Shown: positions 60,386 through 64,000 of the stretch, one piece after another
Layout: every line of letters begins with the position of its first letter
Position numbering within the stretch: position 1 is the first letter of the stretch
DNA from: a bacterium C-53
GTDB lineage: Bacteria > Bacillota > Clostridia > Lachnospirales > Lachnospiraceae
Length of the DNA: 64,000 nt
Assembly (NCBI GenBank): GCA_003612525.1
Contig: RAZD01000010.1
Location: 62,001-126,000 of the forward strand
Direction of reading: 5' to 3'
Notes under the pieces: generated by a model
Told to the model about the DNA's origin: nothing
The model's input: only the letters and a program-made list of their open reading frames with translations
Database searches by the model: none
Position numbers and translations under genes: made by a program

Positions 60386-60397
60386 AAGCTTACGCGG
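60386..60397. promoter_or_regulatory. palindrome between sigma-factor and AraC genes
   Basis: CGTAAGCTTACG, a perfect 12-bp dyad about 40 bp upstream of the sigma-factor start. Possible operator or chance restriction-like palindrome. Confidence 0.25.
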
Positions 60398-60497
60398 AGC
60401 TTTTTGCGCTCTTACCTTATATTCCGCTCCATCCAATTGAAATCTTACACTTTATTCAAAAGTTTTGTGATATAATAATCACATATGGAGAAAAATT

Positions 60498-61370
60498 ATG
60501 GCAGAGAATACATTTAAAAGCAATTTCATTGTACAGGACCGTCAAATGGTCTCTCTTTCCGTCTACAATGTCGGCCTGCAAAAATGTGAAAGCGGCCACC
60601 TGTGGGGACCTGGCGTCCGCGATCATTTCCTGATTCATTATGTCGTTTCAGGCAAGGGCTTCTATGAAGTAAACGGAAACACCTATACACTTACGGCCGG
60701 AGACTCATTTCTTGTCTACCCATACACGGAGATTTCCTACTACGCCGACAAGGATGAACCGTGGGAATATTACTGGGTCGGTTTTGCCGGAACGGATGCC
60801 GCCGCCATCCTCTCCTCCACCGATTTTTCCAAAAAAAATCCGATTATCCATGCCGCGGGACATGAGATAACCGAAAGCACAGAGAATCCTGCTGCCGATG
60901 ACAGAATGAAACAGCTTCTGCTCTCAATCTACGACGCCAGAGGAAACGGCCTTGAGAATTCCGTTGAAATGACAGGACGCCTGTACACAACGCTTGCTTA
61001 CTTTATCAAACTATCCAAAAAAACACCCTCGGGAACGGACACTTATGACGCCTACACAAAAAAGGCGCTTGAATACATCACAGCCAATTATTCCTATCCG
61101 ATCACAGTGGAAGAGATTGCCAATTATGTGGGAATCAGCCGCAGTCATTTATTCCGCGCATTTCAAAGCATCCTGTCTGTTTCGCCAAAGGAATACCTCT
61201 CCGATTTCAGAATCCGGCAGGCCTGCGTCCTTCTGAAAAGTTCTGACCTTTCAGTAATGGCCATCGCCCGCTCCGTGGGATTTGAAAACAATCTTTATTT
61301 CTCAAAAGCGTTTCGGAAGATTAAGGGGATGACACCGAGTGAATATAAGGAGCATGTGGAGCAAAAGTAA
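60498..61370 (+). CDS. AraC-family transcriptional regulator
   Basis: 290 residues. The N-terminal cupin-like sensor (about 20-105) has RDHFLIHYVVSGKGFYEVNG and WEYYWVGFAG, typical of sugar-responsive AraC/MsmR regulators. The C-terminal pair of helix-turn-helix motifs (about 190-285) reads TVEEIANYVGISRSHLFRAF and MAIARSVGFENNLYFSKAFRK. GGAG precedes the ATG, and an extended -10 TGATATAAT lies about 25 bp upstream. No sugar gene is adjacent, so the target is probably elsewhere. Confidence 0.9.
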   Translation: MAENTFKSNFIVQDRQMVSLSVYNVGLQKCESGHLWGPGVRDHFLIHYVVSGKGFYEVNGNTYTLTAGDSFLVYPYTEISYYADKDEPWEYYWVGFAGTDAAAILSSTDFSKKNPIIHAAGHEITESTENPAADDRMKQLLLSIYDARGNGLENSVEMTGRLYTTLAYFIKLSKKTPSGTDTYDAYTKKALEYITANYSYPITVEEIANYVGISRSHLFRAFQSILSVSPKEYLSDFRIRQACVLLKSSDLSVMAIARSVGFENNLYFSKAFRKIKGMTPSEYKEHVEQK

Positions 61371-61451
61371 CGTATCTGTTTTTATTGTGCATTTGACGGA
61401 TTCAATTGTTTGCGGGCAGGCTTAAAGTCCTGCTTTCCATGCCCGTATCAA

Positions 61452-62444
61452 TCAAAACGATTTCAACAACCGGACTGCGATTTCCTTCGCCGCTGCACTT
61501 GTTACATCTTTATCATCCGTCCTTCCAAGATACACACAGAAATAAATCATTTCATCCTCTTTTTCAGCGAATCCGGTAAACCACGCATCCACAACAACAC
61601 CCTGCGCCTTACCCATCCCTGTTTTTCCATAGATGGAAATATCCGTATCGCTTTGCTCTTCCACCAGCATTACCTGCGCTAAAGCGTCCCTTGTTTCTTT
61701 CGAGCAGACCGAATGATCCCCAAATATACGCGCCATCACTTCCGTCTGTTCCTTCGGCGACACTTCCAGTGACGATTCAATCCAGAACCCTGTTAAAGCA
61801 CGGTTGCTGTTGTTTGTATTCAACCTTCCTTCCCAGTCAGAAATGTCACGGTTGCCATACTGAAGCCTGTCAAGCGCTTCCTGCATCCTTTCCTGCCCTA
61901 TCTCGTCGATCACTTCCCTGAAATACCAGACACACGATTCGCGGAACGCCTCATCAAAGTCGATATCATGGTTCCAGTTTTCATTCCAGAAAGTCTCTCC
62001 GCTCCATGTGCGGAGAGACTGAGCCGGCTCAATGATCCCGTCCTCCAGCGCAATGAAAGACGAAATAATCTTAAATGTCGAACACGGCGATCTCCGTGTT
62101 TCTGCAAGTTCACGGTTATAGATCGTATACCGCATGGAAGAAGCATCATATAAAACTGCCGCCCCGTGAAATCCATCAAATACTTCCGACCAGTCCGCTT
62201 CTGCAATTTCCGGCTCCACTGTTTCCGGTTCCGGCGGCTTGCCTTCCGAAAGAGTCTGTGATACCTTCTCCCGCAAATCTGCCACTTCCGTTTCATCATA
62301 ACCGAAAACAAGCTTCTGTTTCCCGCTCCCGTTTTCCAGCAGAATCTGTTCTTCTTCGGCCCTGCTGCCGGCACACCCTCCCAGGAAGAGTGTGCATACG
62401 ATTACACCAAATAACAGCTTCATAAAAAATACCCGTTTCTTCAC
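61452..62444 (-). CDS. class D beta-lactamase-like lipoprotein (CDD type)
   Basis: 330 residues from GTG 62444, with AAAGGAG six bases upstream. A lipobox LGGC (Cys24) indicates membrane attachment. Class D signatures are all present: S123-T-F-K126 (PCSTFK), S171-C-V, Y197-G-N, W222 in FWIESSLEVS, and K275-T-G (YGKTGMGK). Such enzymes hydrolyse beta-lactams through the serine and a carboxylated lysine. It resembles the C. difficile CDD enzymes and the BlaR sensor domain. It has no sensor helices and no blaI/blaR neighbours. Actual activity is unproved. Confidence 0.87.
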   Translation of the reverse strand: MKKRVFFMKLLFGVIVCTLFLGGCAGSRAEEEQILLENGSGKQKLVFGYDETEVADLREKVSQTLSEGKPPEPETVEPEIAEADWSEVFDGFHGAAVLYDASSMRYTIYNRELAETRRSPCSTFKIISSFIALEDGIIEPAQSLRTWSGETFWNENWNHDIDFDEAFRESCVWYFREVIDEIGQERMQEALDRLQYGNRDISDWEGRLNTNNSNRALTGFWIESSLEVSPKEQTEVMARIFGDHSVCSKETRDALAQVMLVEEQSDTDISIYGKTGMGKAQGVVVDAWFTGFAEKEDEMIYFCVYLGRTDDKDVTSAAAKEIAVRLLKSF

Positions 62445-62462
62445 AGTACACTCCTTTCAAGT

Positions 62463-62516
62463 AAAAAGGCAGCGGCACTGAACGGAATTTGATTCAACCC
62501 CATGCTGTACCGCTGC
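62463..62516 (-). terminator. terminator of aspS
   Basis: Minus strand GCAGCGGTAC / GTGCCGCTGC with a long loop, followed by CTTTTT (62463-62468). It separates aspS from the beta-lactamase gene. Confidence 0.7.
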
Positions 62517-62582
62517 TATTCTTTTATATTGTGAACCATCTCTCTGCCGCTTTCCGGCGGCGCGCATCCAATGGAACTGTTT

Positions 62583-64000
62583 TTATGAGTCCTGCGCAGG
62601 CAGTTCTTCTGAAGCATCTGTAATCGCGATTCCAAGCTCTTCAAGCTGCTTTTCATCCACCACATTCGGAGCCTCGGACATCAGGCAGGAAGCGTCCTTC
62701 ACCTTCGGGAATGCCATAACTTCACGAATGCTGTCCGCACCTGTCAGAAGCATCACAAGACGGTCAAGGCCGTAAGCAAGTCCTGCATGCGGCGGCACCC
62801 CATATTTAAATGCCGTTAACAGGAATCCGAACTGTTCATAAGCGCTTTCCATTGAAAAGCCCAATACCTCAAACATTTTCTCCTGAATATCGTTCTGATG
62901 AATTCGAACGCTTCCACCGCCAAGCTCCGTACCGTTCAGTACAATATCATAAGCCTTCGCGCGCACTCTTCCCGGGTCAGAATCGATATACTGCCAGTCT
63001 TCCTCCATCGGCATCGTGAACGGATGGTGCATGGCCATAAAGCGGTTCTCCGTATCACTCCACTCAAGAAGAGGGAATTCCGTAACCCACAGGAAATGAA
63101 ACTTCGTATCATCAATCAGACCCGCTGCCCGCCCCAGACTCAGACGAAGCGTCCCCAGCACATCCCACACAACTTTATTCCTGTCCGCGGCAAAGAGGAG
63201 CAGATCTCCCTTTTCTGCGTCCATAGCCTTTACAAGACTGTCAAGTTCCTCCTGCGTCATAAACTTTGCAAATGAAGACTTATACGTTCCGTCCTCATTT
63301 ACCGACAGATATGCAAGCCCTTTCGCGCCAAGTCCTTTCGCTTCCTCGACTAGCGCGTCAATCTTCTTTCTCGGCATACTGCCCATTCCTTTTGCATTGA
63401 TGCCTCGAACCGAACCGCCATTTGAGAGAGCGCCTGTAAATACACCGAATCCACACTCTTTTACAAGTTCGGACACATCGACCAGTTCCATTCCAAATCT
63501 TGTATCGGGCTTATCCGAACCATAGCGGTTCATAGCCTCCGCCCATGTCATACGCGGAATCGGAAGCGTCACATCAAGTCCGATCGCATCTTTGCATACT
63601 TTCTGTACCAGGCGTTCATTGACGTCAATCACATCGTCCACATCCACAAAGGAAAGTTCCATATCAATCTGTGTAAATTCCGGCTGACGGTCCGCACGCA
63701 GATCTTCGTCGCGGAAACACTTCGCGATCTGATAGTAGCGGTCAAATCCGGAACACATCAATAATTGCTTAAAGATCTGCGGAGACTGCGGCAGCGCGTA
63801 GAAATTCCCCGGATGCACACGGCTCGGCACAAGATAATCCCGCGCTCCCTCTGGCGTACTCTTGCACAGAATCGGCGTCTCAATATCCAGAAATCCTTCG
63901 TCTGCAAGGAAATTGCGCACCGAAGATACAATTCTGCTTCTCAGGATCAGCTTGCTCTGCAGATCAGGACGGCGCAGATCGAGGTATCTGTATTTCAGGC
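62583..64000 (-). CDS. aspS: aspartate--tRNA ligase, C-terminal part (5' end outside window)
   Basis: 472 residues are visible, running off the right edge in frame ([14 protein letters not shown] is encoded at 63960-64000). Class II synthetase motifs follow: [14 protein letters not shown] (motif 2 region), the bacterial GAD insert (about residues 120-270 of the visible part), and [15 protein letters not shown] (motif 3). It charges tRNA-Asp, and the GAD domain marks the bacterial long form. A GTG at 63920 is an internal codon and not the start. It ends with a Ser/Glu-rich tail and a terminator. Confidence 0.95.
   Translation of the reverse strand, partial: LKYRYLDLRRPDLQSKLILRSRIVSSVRNFLADEGFLDIETPILCKSTPEGARDYLVPSRVHPGNFYALPQSPQIFKQLLMCSGFDRYYQIAKCFRDEDLRADRQPEFTQIDMELSFVDVDDVIDVNERLVQKVCKDAIGLDVTLPIPRMTWAEAMNRYGSDKPDTRFGMELVDVSELVKECGFGVFTGALSNGGSVRGINAKGMGSMPRKKIDALVEEAKGLGAKGLAYLSVNEDGTYKSSFAKFMTQEELDSLVKAMDAEKGDLLLFAADRNKVVWDVLGTLRLSLGRAAGLIDDTKFHFLWVTEFPLLEWSDTENRFMAMHHPFTMPMEEDWQYIDSDPGRVRAKAYDIVLNGTELGGGSVRIHQNDIQEKMFEVLGFSMESAYEQFGFLLTAFKYGVPPHAGLAYGLDRLVMLLTGADSIREVMAFPKVKDASCLMSEAPNVVDEKQLEELGIAITDASEELPAQDS

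Noticed and set aside
63841-63920. Apparent GTG start of aspS at 63920
   Set aside because: The reading frame continues upstream to the window edge with the conserved [11 protein letters not shown] segment, so the gene is cut by the window.

Overview
The window looks like chromosome of an anaerobic Firmicute of the Lachnospiraceae type. Supporting signs are the gene order priA-def-fmt-(Zn protease)-rsmB-rlmN-stp-prkC-rsgA-rpe, a fused SecDF beside a SCIFF ranthipeptide locus, a class II galT next to galK, a GGAGG-rich sigma-A style of gene starts, and a CDD-like lipoprotein class D beta-lactamase. No rRNA, tRNA or CRISPR array was recognised. The species call is inference; no search was run.

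Layout. 1-4463: alpha-galactoside-type sugar locus with two divergent promoters (alpha-galactosidase fragment and HAD phosphatase leftward, PTS EIIBCA rightward) and a LacI-family regulator whose probable operator follows both -10 boxes. 4599-18008: leftward housekeeping cluster for peptidoglycan, translation start, rRNA methylation, ribosome GTPase and the PASTA kinase/phosphatase pair. Between rlmN and stp a 372-bp segment has duplicated the 3' end of rlmN, the pattern left by integration into a gene end. 18127-24425: recJ, secDF, SCIFF maturase and its 48-residue Cys-rich precursor (scfA), and a TIGR04086-like membrane protein. 24598-29157: CBS/DUF21 membrane protein, a 42-residue membrane peptide with a structured leader, a candidate small RNA, an XRE regulator, an amidase and two unknown genes. 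29269-33709: galT-galK, a triple-PepSY protein and a GNAT acetyltransferase. 33761-39195: AT-rich type III restriction-modification island with an extra small gene. 39449-46220: MMPL exporter followed by a 1430-residue surface protein with GLUG repeats.

46367-58625: an 11-gene leftward unit, apparently from one promoter (57707-57736) to one terminator (46315-46342), next to a GntR/UTRA regulator. It holds two sugar-isomerase (SIS) deglycase-like proteins, two FrlD-like PfkB kinases, an FrlC-like epimerase, two amidohydrolases, a YjbQ-family protein, a YfcC-type carrier and an amino-acid ABC transporter. The most economical reading is uptake and breakdown of glycated amino acids (Amadori/Heyns compounds) or similar sugar-amine conjugates; the substrate cannot be read from sequence. 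58727-64000: ECF sigma factor with DUF4179 protein, AraC regulator, class D beta-lactamase and the 3' part of aspS.

The features most worth following up are the integration footprint in rlmN, with its own promoter, short reading frame and terminator, a hairpin repeat shared by the leaders of recJ and one PfkB kinase, a terminator-ended small RNA candidate carrying an anti-Shine-Dalgarno sequence, and the large sugar-amine operon.
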